Assembly: GCA_046756985.1 (NCBI GenBank)
Contig: JBHHXG010000050.1
Span: 1 to 11,896 of the forward strand
Direction: 5' to 3'
Length of the DNA: 11,896 nt
From: JBHHXG01 sp046756985
Lineage (GTDB): Bacteria > Pseudomonadota > Zetaproteobacteria > Mariprofundales > Mariprofundaceae
In this document: in pieces, positions 1 through 7,113 of the stretch
Layout of the letters: the number at the start of each line of letters is the position of its first letter
How positions within the stretch are numbered: position 1 is the first letter of the stretch
Notes under the pieces: model-generated
Seen by the model: only the letters and a program-made list of their open reading frames with translations
Told to the model about the DNA's origin: nothing
The model's database searches: none
Translations under genes and position numbers: made by a program

Positions 1-267
1 ATCGGTAATTTTTGCATGTCCCTGTTTTGCCACCTCGTCAATGCGAATGATGCTGTGCATCGGGATATAGCTGCGCCTGACATCCTTGAACTCATGCTTC
101 AGGCTTTCCTCGGACGGATCGAGCACGACCGCCGATTTTTCCCCGAAAGCAAATTCGGCCACTTCAATGAAGCCCAGCATACTGGAAGCGCCAACGCTGT
201 GGGCATAAATCTCGTAGAGCTTGCCCTGATTGATGAAGTTTATCCTGTAAATGCGTTTTTTCGGCAT
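1..267 (-). CDS. DUF1820 family protein (3' end beyond window)
   Basis: The first 89 residues of a small protein of unknown function are visible; the C-terminus lies beyond base 1. It begins MPKKRIYRINFINQGKLYE and contains the run GFIEVAEFAFGE, then DPSEESLKHEFKDV and SYIPMHSIIRIDEV. This is the pattern I know from DUF1820 proteins, roughly 100-residue cytoplasmic proteins common in Gammaproteobacteria, so probably only a short tail is missing. The start is the ATG complementary to 265-267, with a GAGG-type ribosome site just upstream. It follows queD by 16 bases on the same strand and is probably the last or next-to-last gene of the tgt-sec operon. No signal peptide, membrane segment or catalytic motif is evident. 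The family call rests on remembered family sequence; the function is unknown. Confidence 0.8.
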   Translation of the reverse strand, partial: MPKKRIYRINFINQGKLYEIYAHSVGASSMLGFIEVAEFAFGEKSAVVLDPSEESLKHEFKDVRRSYIPMHSIIRIDEVAKQGHAKITD

Positions 268-283
268 AGATTCCTCAATAGTT

Positions 284-658
284 CTACGGCCAGTATGTGA
301 CGCGAGCCGTACAAGTTTCTCCGATGACGATGCGCGAAACATGGATGCAATCATTATTCAGACGGCATGACATCTCCTCATACAATACACGGGCGACGTT
401 CTCACTGCTCGGATTAATGGCGTCAAAGGGGGGGATGTCGTTCAGGTTGTAATGATCCCAGTGGGCCAGCGCTGCCTTGAGTTCACGTTTCAGAATCTTG
501 TAGTCCACAGCCAGCCCCAAAGCATCCAGCTCGGTACATTCGACATACAGTTCAACACGCCAATTGTGACCGTGCAGGCGGGCGCAGTCGCCAGGATAAT
601 CGCGCAGGCTGTGCGCGGCGGCGAAATGCGTTTCGATCATCAGTTCATAACGGGCCAT
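284..658 (-). CDS. queD: 6-carboxytetrahydropterin synthase QueD (PTPS family)
   Basis: A 124-residue cytoplasmic enzyme of the 6-pyruvoyl-tetrahydropterin synthase family. In bacteria the QueD branch converts dihydroneopterin triphosphate to 6-carboxytetrahydropterin, an early step to preQ0 and queuosine. The zinc ligands of the family are visible as H16 (in HFAAAH) and H29/H31 (in LHGHNW). C25 in the GDCARLHGH context is the catalytic cysteine, D68-H69 in HWDHYNL is the Asp-His pair, and E114 in IGETC is the pterin-anchoring glutamate. The length matches QueD (about 120). It lies 12 bases after the Mth938-like gene and is co-directional with tgt, which supports a queuosine role over other PTPS functions. 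No strong ribosome site is seen before the ATG. Folate or biopterin-type PTPS activity is possible but less likely given this context. Confidence 0.9.
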   Translation of the reverse strand: MARYELMIETHFAAAHSLRDYPGDCARLHGHNWRVELYVECTELDALGLAVDYKILKRELKAALAHWDHYNLNDIPPFDAINPSSENVARVLYEEMSCRLNNDCIHVSRIVIGETCTARVTYWP

Positions 659-670
659 TGGTGTCAGGCC

Positions 671-1072
671 CTAGTTCCGGGCCGAAGGCAATAGCATGGC
701 GGCGGAAACGCTACGGCCCTCGCCAACCAGGATATTATAGGTGCGTGCCGCTGAGCGAGTATCCATGCATTCATAGCCGATGTGGGCATCAGCAAGCATA
801 TCAAGCACCGGTTCGGACGGGAAAGCAGTCACGCGGCCTGTGCCAATCATCAGCACTTCAGGCGGTTTATCCACGAGGGAGTGCAGGTGTTCCGGTATGA
901 GATCACGCAGGCGTTCCGGACCCCATGGTGTAATAATATTTCCGTGGTGGATACATAAACCGCTCTTACAACACATGTCTCCAATCTGGATAAAATCATC
1001 ACCATAAGCTCGAAACAGGGGAGCGCTATCAGCAATAGCAGGGTTGACGTCACCCGGCAGTGTGGCACTCAG
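671..1072 (-). CDS. Mth938-like (DUF498) domain protein, probable CTG start
   Basis: A protein of about 133 residues of the Mth938/DUF498 family, related to mitochondrial assembly factor NDUFAF3; its bacterial function is not settled. Visible family features are an N-terminal strand region RAYGDDFIQIG (about 21-31), then ITPWGPERLRDL, the conserved PPEVLMIGTG turn, and a C-terminal block with ECMDTRSAARTYNILVGEGR. The first ATG in frame is complementary to 974-976 and would remove the N-terminal strands that family members have. No ATG, GTG or TTG exists further upstream in this frame before secF. A CTG complementary to 1070-1072 overlaps the secF stop (CTGA) and follows a GGAGG on the minus strand by 7 bases, so I place the start there. 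It sits between secF and queD, as family members often do near secDF. A 101-residue product from the internal ATG is the alternative. Confidence 0.75.
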   Translation of the reverse strand: MSATLPGDVNPAIADSAPLFRAYGDDFIQIGDMCCKSGLCIHHGNIITPWGPERLRDLIPEHLHSLVDKPPEVLMIGTGRVTAFPSEPVLDMLADAHIGYECMDTRSAARTYNILVGEGRSVSAAMLLPSARN

Positions 1073-2010
1073 GGCCGGGCCTCCATCTCCTTTATGGCCT
1101 CATTACTTGGCTTGAAACGGCCAGCCAGCGCCAGCATGACCGGGCTGGCAACATAGATTGACGAATAGGTACCAACCAAGATACCGGCAATCAGCGTGAA
1201 GGCGAAGTCGTGAATAACTTCTCCACCGAGGAAGAATAGTGCCAGCACAACAAGCAGTGTGGTCAATGAAGTCATCAACGTGCGTGCCAACGTCTGATTG
1301 ATGGATCCGTTCACAATAGTCAATTCGTTATCCGGCTTTTTTTTCTTGCGGCTGGCAGCGAAGTTTTCGCGGATACGGTCAAATACAACAATCGTATCGT
1401 TCAACGAATAACCGATGACGGTCAGGATTGCGGCGATGACCGGCAGCGAGAACTCCCTACCGGTAATGGCGAACAGGCCGAGTACGATGGTGATGTCATG
1501 CAGCAGTGCGGCATCCGCACCAAGGGCAAAACGAAATTCGAAGCGGAAGGTGACATAAACCAGAATCGCCAGCATGGCGACCAGCACAGCCATGATGCCC
1601 GCGCGGGTCAACTCCTCGCCGACCTGTGGGCCGACAAATTCAACACGCCGCATTTCTACCGCTTCAGCGCCGAATCCGGCAGTCAATCCGTCAAGAATAT
1701 CCGTACTTATTTTTGAAGAGTCTTCTTCCTTGTTCTGTACGCGGATCATGATTTCTTCGGGCGAGCCGAATTCCTGAATAATAGCCTGCTCATAGCCCTT
1801 CGGAGCGATGGCAGCACGCACATCGGCAATCGCAGGCGCCTGATTGAAACGCACTTCAACCAGCGTACCCCCGGTGAAGTCAATGCCAAGATTCAGGCCT
1901 TTGAAGGCCAGCGCCCCCAGAGAGACAAGAATCACCAAGGCGGAAAGCGCCAGTGCAATTTTACGCTTGCCAATGAAATCAATATTGATGTCAGGACGAA
2001 TCAGCTGCAT
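1069..2010 (-). CDS. secF: Protein translocase subunit SecF
   Basis: A 313-residue inner-membrane protein of the RND-like SecDF complex, which uses proton flow to help pull exported proteins through SecYEG on the periplasmic side. It starts with a basic cytoplasmic stretch and a first membrane segment (about 18-37), followed by the signature GIDFTGG (42-48) at the head of the periplasmic domain. A cluster of membrane segments follows, with the hallmark VIGYSLNDTIVVFDRIRENF in the transmembrane region. The length matches SecF (about 310-320). A lysine-rich insert RKKKKPD lies in the loop after that motif and is encoded by a run of eight A residues. The ATG is 10 bases after the secD stop, and a TAGGAG ribosome site overlaps that stop, so translation is probably coupled. 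Its own stop overlaps the next gene. Confidence 0.97.
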   Translation of the reverse strand: MQLIRPDINIDFIGKRKIALALSALVILVSLGALAFKGLNLGIDFTGGTLVEVRFNQAPAIADVRAAIAPKGYEQAIIQEFGSPEEIMIRVQNKEEDSSKISTDILDGLTAGFGAEAVEMRRVEFVGPQVGEELTRAGIMAVLVAMLAILVYVTFRFEFRFALGADAALLHDITIVLGLFAITGREFSLPVIAAILTVIGYSLNDTIVVFDRIRENFAASRKKKKPDNELTIVNGSINQTLARTLMTSLTTLLVVLALFFLGGEVIHDFAFTLIAGILVGTYSSIYVASPVMLALAGRFKPSNEAIKEMEARP

Positions 2011-2020
2011 GGCGAATCTC

Positions 2021-3601
2021 CTAAATACTCAGTTTTTCGATACGGCCGGCACGATTTGCAGCCAGCGCGATAATGGCGCGTGTGACCATGATGGCTGTGA
2101 ACATTGAAGCCAGAATGCCGACGCTGAGTGTGACGGCGAAGCCTTTCACCGGGCCGCTACCAAACTGGAACAGCACGATGGCAGCGATCAGCGTGGTGAT
2201 ATTGGCATCGACGATGGTCGAAAGCGCCTTGTCGTAGCCGCCATCAATAGCTGCCAGCGGTGTTTTCCCAAGCAGGGTTTCTTCGCGGATGCGCTCAAAA
2301 ATCAGCACATTGGCATCCACAGCCATACCAATGGTCAGCACGATACCGGCGATGCCCGGCAACGTCAGTGTTGCGCCGATCATGCTCATGGCCGCAAGAA
2401 TCAGCAGCATATTGAACACCAGTGCGACATTGGCAACCAGACCAAACATGCGGTAATACACCGTCATGAAAATCAGCACGGCAATGCAGCCATATATGAT
2501 CGAGTTCATGCCCTGGTCGACCGAATCCTGTCCGAGGCTCGGGCCAATGGAGCGCTCCTCGACCACCTTGACCGGAGCGGGCAGGGCGCCGGCACGCAGC
2601 ACAATGGCGAGATCATGCGCCTCTTCCGGCGAAAAGCTGCCGGTGATCTGGGCTGTGCCACCGGCAATGCGTTCGCGGATCACCGGTGCTGATTTCACAG
2701 CGCCCTCAAGGATGATAGCAAAGCGTTCACCAACATGGGCCGCAGTCAGCTTATCGAACTTGCGAGCGCCTTTGTTGTTAAATTTCAGTGTCACCGCATA
2801 TTCATTAAAACGGGAATCGATGGATACACGCGCATCGGCCACTTCAGTGCCGGAGAGTTCCGTGCGTTTTTTCAGTAGATAGGGCTGACGGAAGGGCCGC
2901 CCACCGCGGGTCTCTACCTCGCCATACATAATAATATCGCCGGACGGAATCTGGCCAGCCAACGCCTTGTCGAGGTCGCCCTTTTCATCGACAAGCTTGA
3001 ATTCAAGCTGAGCCGTCCGGCCGATCAGGCTTTTGGCGCGGGCCGTATCTTCATAACCTGGAATCTGTACCAGAATACGGTGATCACCCTGCTTGACGAT
3101 GACCGGTTCGGTGGTGCCCAGAGCATCAATACGGTTGCGAACGACCTCGATGGCCTGATCTACGGCGAATTTCCTGATCTCCTTGGCCTCGTCATTGTTC
3201 AGCGTCAGAGTGAAGTTGTTACCGGTTTCACGAATCAGCGAATAAGTCGGAAGCACATCGGCAAGCAGCTTTTCTGCCGCGGTGGTTTCGGTATCCTGTT
3301 TAATGGTGATGAACAGCTGCTGATCTTTGGCATCGAGCTTGCGGTAGCGGATTTTTGCCTTGCGCAGGGCCTGACGTGCAGTGTCTATATCCTCCTCAAC
3401 GCTGTGGGCGACAGCCTTTCCAACATCTACATCCAGTACCAGATGGATGCCTCCCTTCAAATCCAGTCCAAGGCTCATCGGCCTGCTCAGACTGCTAGGC
3501 CACCATGATGGCACCGAAGTAATATTGGGTACCGAGCCCATAACCGACACAAGCAGCACGGTCAGAATCAGCCATATTTTCCAGCGCGGGTAAGTGTGCA
3601 T
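2021..3601 (-). CDS. secD: Protein translocase subunit SecD
   Basis: A 526-residue partner of SecF in the SecDF-YajC complex. One N-terminal membrane segment (about 8-24) precedes the signature SLGLDLKGGIHLVLDVDV (43-60) at the start of the large periplasmic region. Next comes the P1-type region, including VVRNRIDALGTTEPVIVKQG, where the periplasmic domain binds exported chains. The C-terminal half carries a five-segment membrane bundle with the hallmark GMAVDANVLIFERIREE; its aspartate and arginines belong to the proton-relay region known for the family. The protein is about 90 residues shorter than E. coli SecD (615) and resembles the compact form of other proteobacteria. It starts 6 bases after yajC; the ribosome site would be the AAGGA in the last codons of yajC. 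Confidence 0.97.
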   Translation of the reverse strand: MHTYPRWKIWLILTVLLVSVMGSVPNITSVPSWWPSSLSRPMSLGLDLKGGIHLVLDVDVGKAVAHSVEEDIDTARQALRKAKIRYRKLDAKDQQLFITIKQDTETTAAEKLLADVLPTYSLIRETGNNFTLTLNNDEAKEIRKFAVDQAIEVVRNRIDALGTTEPVIVKQGDHRILVQIPGYEDTARAKSLIGRTAQLEFKLVDEKGDLDKALAGQIPSGDIIMYGEVETRGGRPFRQPYLLKKRTELSGTEVADARVSIDSRFNEYAVTLKFNNKGARKFDKLTAAHVGERFAIILEGAVKSAPVIRERIAGGTAQITGSFSPEEAHDLAIVLRAGALPAPVKVVEERSIGPSLGQDSVDQGMNSIIYGCIAVLIFMTVYYRMFGLVANVALVFNMLLILAAMSMIGATLTLPGIAGIVLTIGMAVDANVLIFERIREETLLGKTPLAAIDGGYDKALSTIVDANITTLIAAIVLFQFGSGPVKGFAVTLSVGILASMFTAIMVTRAIIALAANRAGRIEKLSI

Positions 3602-3607
3602 GAATAC

Positions 3608-4009
3608 TTAATCCTTTTTCTTTTCGTCTTGCTTCTCGATCTCCACGTGACCGGAAACGGTATCGCGTTTGACCCTGATGCGGACACCTTCGGCGATATC
3701 CACCTTCAGAATATCATCCTTGGCATCAGCCACTGTGCCGATGATGCCCCCGCCGGTAATGACTTTGTCGCCCTTCTTCAAAGCTTCCACCATGCTTTTG
3801 TGTTCCTTGACCCGCTTTTGCTGCGGACGGATCAGCAGGAAGTAGAAGATGACCATGATCAGGATCAGAGGCACAAGCGAGGCCATGCCGCCATCTGCCG
3901 CGGCTGGTTCTGCTGCATGGACGATGGCAGTTGTACCCAGTATTAACGAAAGAACAGCAACTCCCGTACGCAGAGATAAATGGATTTGTGTCATAATCTT
4001 ATTCATCAT
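3608..4009 (-). CDS. yajC: Preprotein translocase subunit YajC
   Basis: The small membrane subunit that copurifies with SecDF. A membrane segment (SLVPLILIMVIFYFLLIRPQ) ends in the family hallmark IRPQQKR and is followed by KEHKSMVEAL, then KKGDKVITGGGIIGTV, the cytoplasmic beta region. An extra hydrophobic N-terminal segment ending in an Ala-rich HAAEPAAADGG looks like a cleavable signal peptide; E. coli YajC (110 residues) lacks such a long leader. Three ATGs in a row occur, complementary to 4004-4012. The AGGAG of 4015-4019 is only 2 bases from the first ATG and 5 or 8 from the second and third, so I take the second (133 residues) as the start. An in-frame ATG further upstream lies inside tgt and is unlikely. 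It sits between tgt and secD, the classical order. Confidence 0.95.
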   Translation of the reverse strand: MMNKIMTQIHLSLRTGVAVLSLILGTTAIVHAAEPAAADGGMASLVPLILIMVIFYFLLIRPQQKRVKEHKSMVEALKKGDKVITGGGIIGTVADAKDDILKVDIAEGVRIRVKRDTVSGHVEIEKQDEKKKD

Positions 4010-4025
4010 CATTACTCCTGATGTC

Positions 4026-5165
4026 TTAGGCATCGTGCTCGGCCATGCTGCCATGGTAGGTCTGTAAAAACTTCTCGCGGAATTCGGGCCAGCGATCTTC
4101 TTCGAGAGCCATCCGGGCCCGACGCATGAGGGCGCAATAGTAGTGAAGATTGTGCAAGGTATTCAACCGTGAACTTAAAATTTCCTGCGCCATGTATAAA
4201 TGACGCAGGTAAGCACGCGAAAAATGTTGGCATGTATAGCATTCACAATCTTCCATGATCGGGCGTTCATCCAGCTGATGCTGCGCATTTTTGATATTCA
4301 GCTTGCCATGGTCGGTGAACAGCGTGCCATTTCGCGCATTTCGTGTTGGCATCACGCAGTCAAACATGTCGATGCCACGGTCGATACCTTCGATCAGATC
4401 AGCAGGTGTGCCGATACCCATAACGTAGCGCGGTTTTTCCTCCGGCAGCTCTGGTGCCAGCACATCGAGCACAGCCAGCATGTCCTCTTTTGGTTCGCCA
4501 ACGGACAGACCCCCGATGGCAATCCCGTCGAAGTCGATACCAGCGAGCGTGTCCAGGCTTTCAAGACGCAGGTCGTGGTACATGCCGCCCTGCACGATGC
4601 CGAACAGCGCCTGGTTGTTGTTGACCGGCAGGTGTTCCCGGCACTCGGCAGCCCAGCGCATGGACATCTGCATGGAGTCGCGTGCCTGTTCATAACTGGC
4701 CGGGTAGGGCGTGCATTCGTCAAGGGTCATGGCAATATCCGCTCCGAGTTTCTTCTGGATATCCATGCTCTCTTTCGGACCAAGAAAATGCTCCGATCCG
4801 TCAATATGCGAGCGGAAGCGCACGCCGTGCGCCTCGATGTTGCGCAGTTCGCCAAGCGACCAGATCTGAAAGCCGCCCGAGTCGGTCAGGATTGGCCGCT
4901 TCCAGGCCATGAATTGATGCAGGCCGCCAAGCTTCTCAACGATGTCCGCACCGGGGCGCAGCATCAGGTGATAGGTGTTGCCGAGGATAATGTCGGCGCC
5001 AATATCCTCTGTTAAATCCTGAGGGGTCATGGACTTGACGGTTGCCTGTGTCCCGACCGGCATAAATACAGGTGTTTCTACCGTGCCATGAGAAAGCTGC
5101 ATGCGGCCGCGCCGGGCATGGCCTTCCGGGTCTTTGCGGATGATTTCAAACTTCAGGGCCGGCAT
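4026..5165 (-). CDS. tgt: Queuine/preQ1 tRNA-guanine transglycosylase Tgt
   Basis: The 379-residue enzyme that swaps guanine 34 for preQ1 in tRNAs with GUN anticodons, a key step to queuosine. Visible features are the opening KFEIIRKDPEGHARRGRMQLSHGTVETPVFMP block (5-36, quoted in parts below 20 residues in family terms as SHGTVETP, 25-32), the DSGGFQ motif (95-100) whose D95 acts in base exchange, and GIVQGG in the substrate pocket. FDCVMPTRNARNG carries the nucleophilic aspartate region, and CECYTC plus a downstream histidine form the zinc site. The open frame extends 39 codons further upstream to 5282, but that stretch is unlike Tgt. The start MPALKFEI at 5165 fits the family length (about 375); its ribosome site is weak. 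It is the first gene of the leftward operon and yajC follows 16 bases on. queA, often its neighbour, is absent here. Confidence 0.96.
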   Translation of the reverse strand: MPALKFEIIRKDPEGHARRGRMQLSHGTVETPVFMPVGTQATVKSMTPQDLTEDIGADIILGNTYHLMLRPGADIVEKLGGLHQFMAWKRPILTDSGGFQIWSLGELRNIEAHGVRFRSHIDGSEHFLGPKESMDIQKKLGADIAMTLDECTPYPASYEQARDSMQMSMRWAAECREHLPVNNNQALFGIVQGGMYHDLRLESLDTLAGIDFDGIAIGGLSVGEPKEDMLAVLDVLAPELPEEKPRYVMGIGTPADLIEGIDRGIDMFDCVMPTRNARNGTLFTDHGKLNIKNAQHQLDERPIMEDCECYTCQHFSRAYLRHLYMAQEILSSRLNTLHNLHYYCALMRRARMALEEDRWPEFREKFLQTYHGSMAEHDA

Positions 5166-5309
5166 GGCGGCGCAGCCTGCCGACGCGCAGGGTGATGGGC
5201 AAGTGATGTCTGCATCAGCGTTTGTTAGGCTTGCCTGAGATAATGCTTGCGGCAGGATGGTGACTGCCAAAGGGGCATACATTGCCGTAAACAGGCATGA
5301 GGGGATGAG
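5166..5309. promoter_or_regulatory. Divergent intergenic region between tgt and the symporter gene
   Basis: This 144-base stretch separates the leftward tgt-sec operon from the rightward symporter gene and must hold promoters for both unless tgt starts upstream. I found no strong matched -35/-10 pair on either strand. A short inverted repeat GGCAG (5251-5255) / CTGCC (5264-5268) with an 8-base loop lies near the centre and could be a small operator, but five-base arms also arise by chance. On the plus strand AGGGG at 5300-5304 is a clear ribosome site for the symporter. The whole stretch upstream of 5165 is open in the tgt frame. Confidence 0.4.
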
Positions 5310-6833
5310 ATGAAATATTTACGTGTATGGATGCTTTTGCCGCTGGCGTTGCTGGCTGCAGCCGAGAACGCTTATGCGCAGACAATCAGCGAAGGCGTTG
5401 ATGCGTTTTTCGGCACCATCAACGGTTATATGGCGCAGGTAATGTTTTATGACCTGATGCCGGGTGAGGGAAACATGCCGTTTATCGTGGCATGGCTGAT
5501 TGTCGGGGCCGTGTATCTCACATTCCGTTTTGGCTTTATTAATGTCCGCATGATGGGGCATGCCTTCAAAGTGATTCGGGGAAAGTATCAGTCGGCCGAG
5601 GACAGGGGTGAGGTCTCTCCGTTTCAGGCGCTGACGACGGCACTTTCCGCCACAGTGGGGCTGGGCAACATCGCCGGTGTTGCCATTGCCGTAAGTATCG
5701 GCGGGCCCGGAGCAACCTTCTGGATGATTGTGGCCGGTTTCTTTGGTATGACATCCAAGTTTACCGAGGTAACACTGGCGCAGATATACCGCGAGTTCCG
5801 CCCGGATGGCCATGTCATGGGTGGCGCCATGGAGTATCTGTCGAGAGGATTCGCCGAAAAGGGAATGGCAGGGACGGGCAGGACGCTGGCCATACTGTTT
5901 GCCCTGCTCTGTATGGGGGCGTCACTGGGTGGCGGCAATGCTTTTCAGGTCAGTCAGGCTATGGGCGCGGTGCAGAATGAGGTCGAATTTTTCAAGGACT
6001 TCCCCTGGGTATTTGGTGTGTTCATGGCGTTTGCCGTCGGCGTTGTCATTATTGGTGGCATCCGGCGCATTGCCCATGCCGCTGAGGCAGTCGTGCCGAC
6101 GATGGTACTGATTTATCTGAGCGCATGCCTGTGGATTATCTTGACAAATATTGCACAAGTGCCTGCCGCATTCGGCGCCATTGTGACTGAGGCGTTCGCA
6201 CCCACGGCCGTGGCAGGCGGCATGATCGGCGTGCTGGTGCAGGGCTTCAAGCGGGCGGCATTTTCCAGTGAGGCAGGCATCGGCTCGGCAGCTATTGCAC
6301 ACTCGGCCGCCTCAGTGAAATATCCGGTGCGCCAGGGTTTTGTCGCCCTGTACGAGCCTTTCATTGACACCATCATCATTTGCACGATGACAGCACTGGT
6401 CATTATTATCACCGGTGTCTATAACGCGCCGGAACATGCGGCGCTGGTGGAGGCAAGCAAAGGGGCGGCGTTGACAGCTGTCGCATTCGGTTCAGTCATT
6501 TCATGGTTTCCGGTTATCCTGTCTGTCTCTGTTGTGCTGTTTGCCTACAGCACAATGATTTCATGGTCCTACTACGGCGAACGATGCTGGACGTTTGTGT
6601 TCGGGGAAAAGAACTCCATGGTGTACAGGATTATATTCGTGCTGTTTATCGTGTTGGCCTCACTGGTCAGCGCCGGCAATATCCTGACGTTCAGCGACCT
6701 GCTTCTGCTGTCCATGGCTTTCCCGAATTTCATTGCCCTGTATTTATTGCAGGGCAAGGTATCTTCCGCGTTGAAAGAGTATCTCGGAAAATTGCGTAGT
6801 GGCGCACTGGATCAGGAGGTGGGGCGAAGCTGA
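5310..6833 (+). CDS. Sodium:alanine symporter family (AGCS) transporter
   Basis: A 507-residue inner-membrane transporter of the alanine/glycine:cation symporter family, which imports small neutral amino acids with sodium. The sequence opens with a signal-like hydrophobic segment ending AENAYAQ (about 1-24), followed by about ten more membrane segments. The family signature ALTTALSATVGLGNIAGVA lies at 107-125, followed by GGPGATFWM (131-139) and the SSEAGIGSAAIAHSAA motif in the second half, the regions known to shape the substrate and sodium sites. The start is supported by AGGGG five bases upstream of the ATG. It is divergent from tgt, and its TGA shares one base with the ATG of the ferredoxin gene, so the two are probably translationally coupled. 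Alanine, glycine or serine are all possible substrates; the sequence does not decide. Sodium coupling would suit a marine host. Confidence 0.94.
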   Translation: MKYLRVWMLLPLALLAAAENAYAQTISEGVDAFFGTINGYMAQVMFYDLMPGEGNMPFIVAWLIVGAVYLTFRFGFINVRMMGHAFKVIRGKYQSAEDRGEVSPFQALTTALSATVGLGNIAGVAIAVSIGGPGATFWMIVAGFFGMTSKFTEVTLAQIYREFRPDGHVMGGAMEYLSRGFAEKGMAGTGRTLAILFALLCMGASLGGGNAFQVSQAMGAVQNEVEFFKDFPWVFGVFMAFAVGVVIIGGIRRIAHAAEAVVPTMVLIYLSACLWIILTNIAQVPAAFGAIVTEAFAPTAVAGGMIGVLVQGFKRAAFSSEAGIGSAAIAHSAASVKYPVRQGFVALYEPFIDTIIICTMTALVIIITGVYNAPEHAALVEASKGAALTAVAFGSVISWFPVILSVSVVLFAYSTMISWSYYGERCWTFVFGEKNSMVYRIIFVLFIVLASLVSAGNILTFSDLLLLSMAFPNFIALYLLQGKVSSALKEYLGKLRSGALDQEVGRS

Positions 6834-7081
6834 TGGCGCTGATGATTACCGATGAATGCATCAATTGCGCGGTCTGCGAAGTGGAATGTCCGAACCTGGC
6901 TATTTCTGAAGGTGAGGAAATCTACGAGATTGATCCTGGCAAATGCACCGAATGCGTCGGCCACTATGAGGAACCGCAGTGCCAGAAGGTATGCCCGGTG
7001 GATTGTATTCCCTTTGATCCGGAGCATTTCGAGGATCGGGATGAATTGATGGTAAAATATCATCGTCTGACAGGTAAATAG
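6833..7081 (+). CDS. YfhL-type ferredoxin with two 4Fe-4S sites
   Basis: An 82-residue electron carrier. The cysteine pattern is C9-x2-C12-x2-C15-x3-C19 in ECINCAVCEVECPN for the first cluster. The second set is C38-x2-C41, an eight-residue insertion (VGHYEEPQ), then C50-x3-C54, with an extra C58. That inserted CTECVGHYEEPQCQKVCP arrangement is typical of the YfhL/Allochromatium-type low-potential ferredoxins. The opening MALMITDECINC matches YfhL starts, so the ATG at 6833 is chosen over the one at 6842. The ATG overlaps the TGA of the symporter gene, and the ribosome site would be the AGGAGG at 6814-6819 inside the symporter end. The physiological partner is unknown; an electron-transfer link to the transporter is not implied by family knowledge. 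gmk follows after 32 bases. Confidence 0.93.
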   Translation: MALMITDECINCAVCEVECPNLAISEGEEIYEIDPGKCTECVGHYEEPQCQKVCPVDCIPFDPEHFEDRDELMVKYHRLTGK

Positions 7082-7113
7082 GCCCTGTTCGCACTGATTA
7101 TGATCGAAGCAGC

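Noticed and set aside
850..1068. A 72-codon frame starting at a GTG directly after the secF stop.
   Set aside because: The Mth938 signature lies in another frame; this frame shows no family pattern. It is kept only as a possible frameshift source.
3080..3508. A 142-codon open frame on the plus strand.
   Set aside because: It is antisense to the secD periplasmic region, which is intact.
4200..5015. A 271-codon open frame on the plus strand.
   Set aside because: It lies antisense to tgt, whose motifs are all intact; no family features are seen in it.
5251..5268. Inverted repeat GGCAG/CTGCC as an operator for a named regulator.
   Set aside because: Arms of five bases are expected by chance, and no known operator consensus is matched.
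5319..5813. A 164-codon open frame on the minus strand.
   Set aside because: It is antisense to the symporter's membrane segments and rich in Cys, His and Arg, as expected for a shadow of hydrophobic coding DNA.
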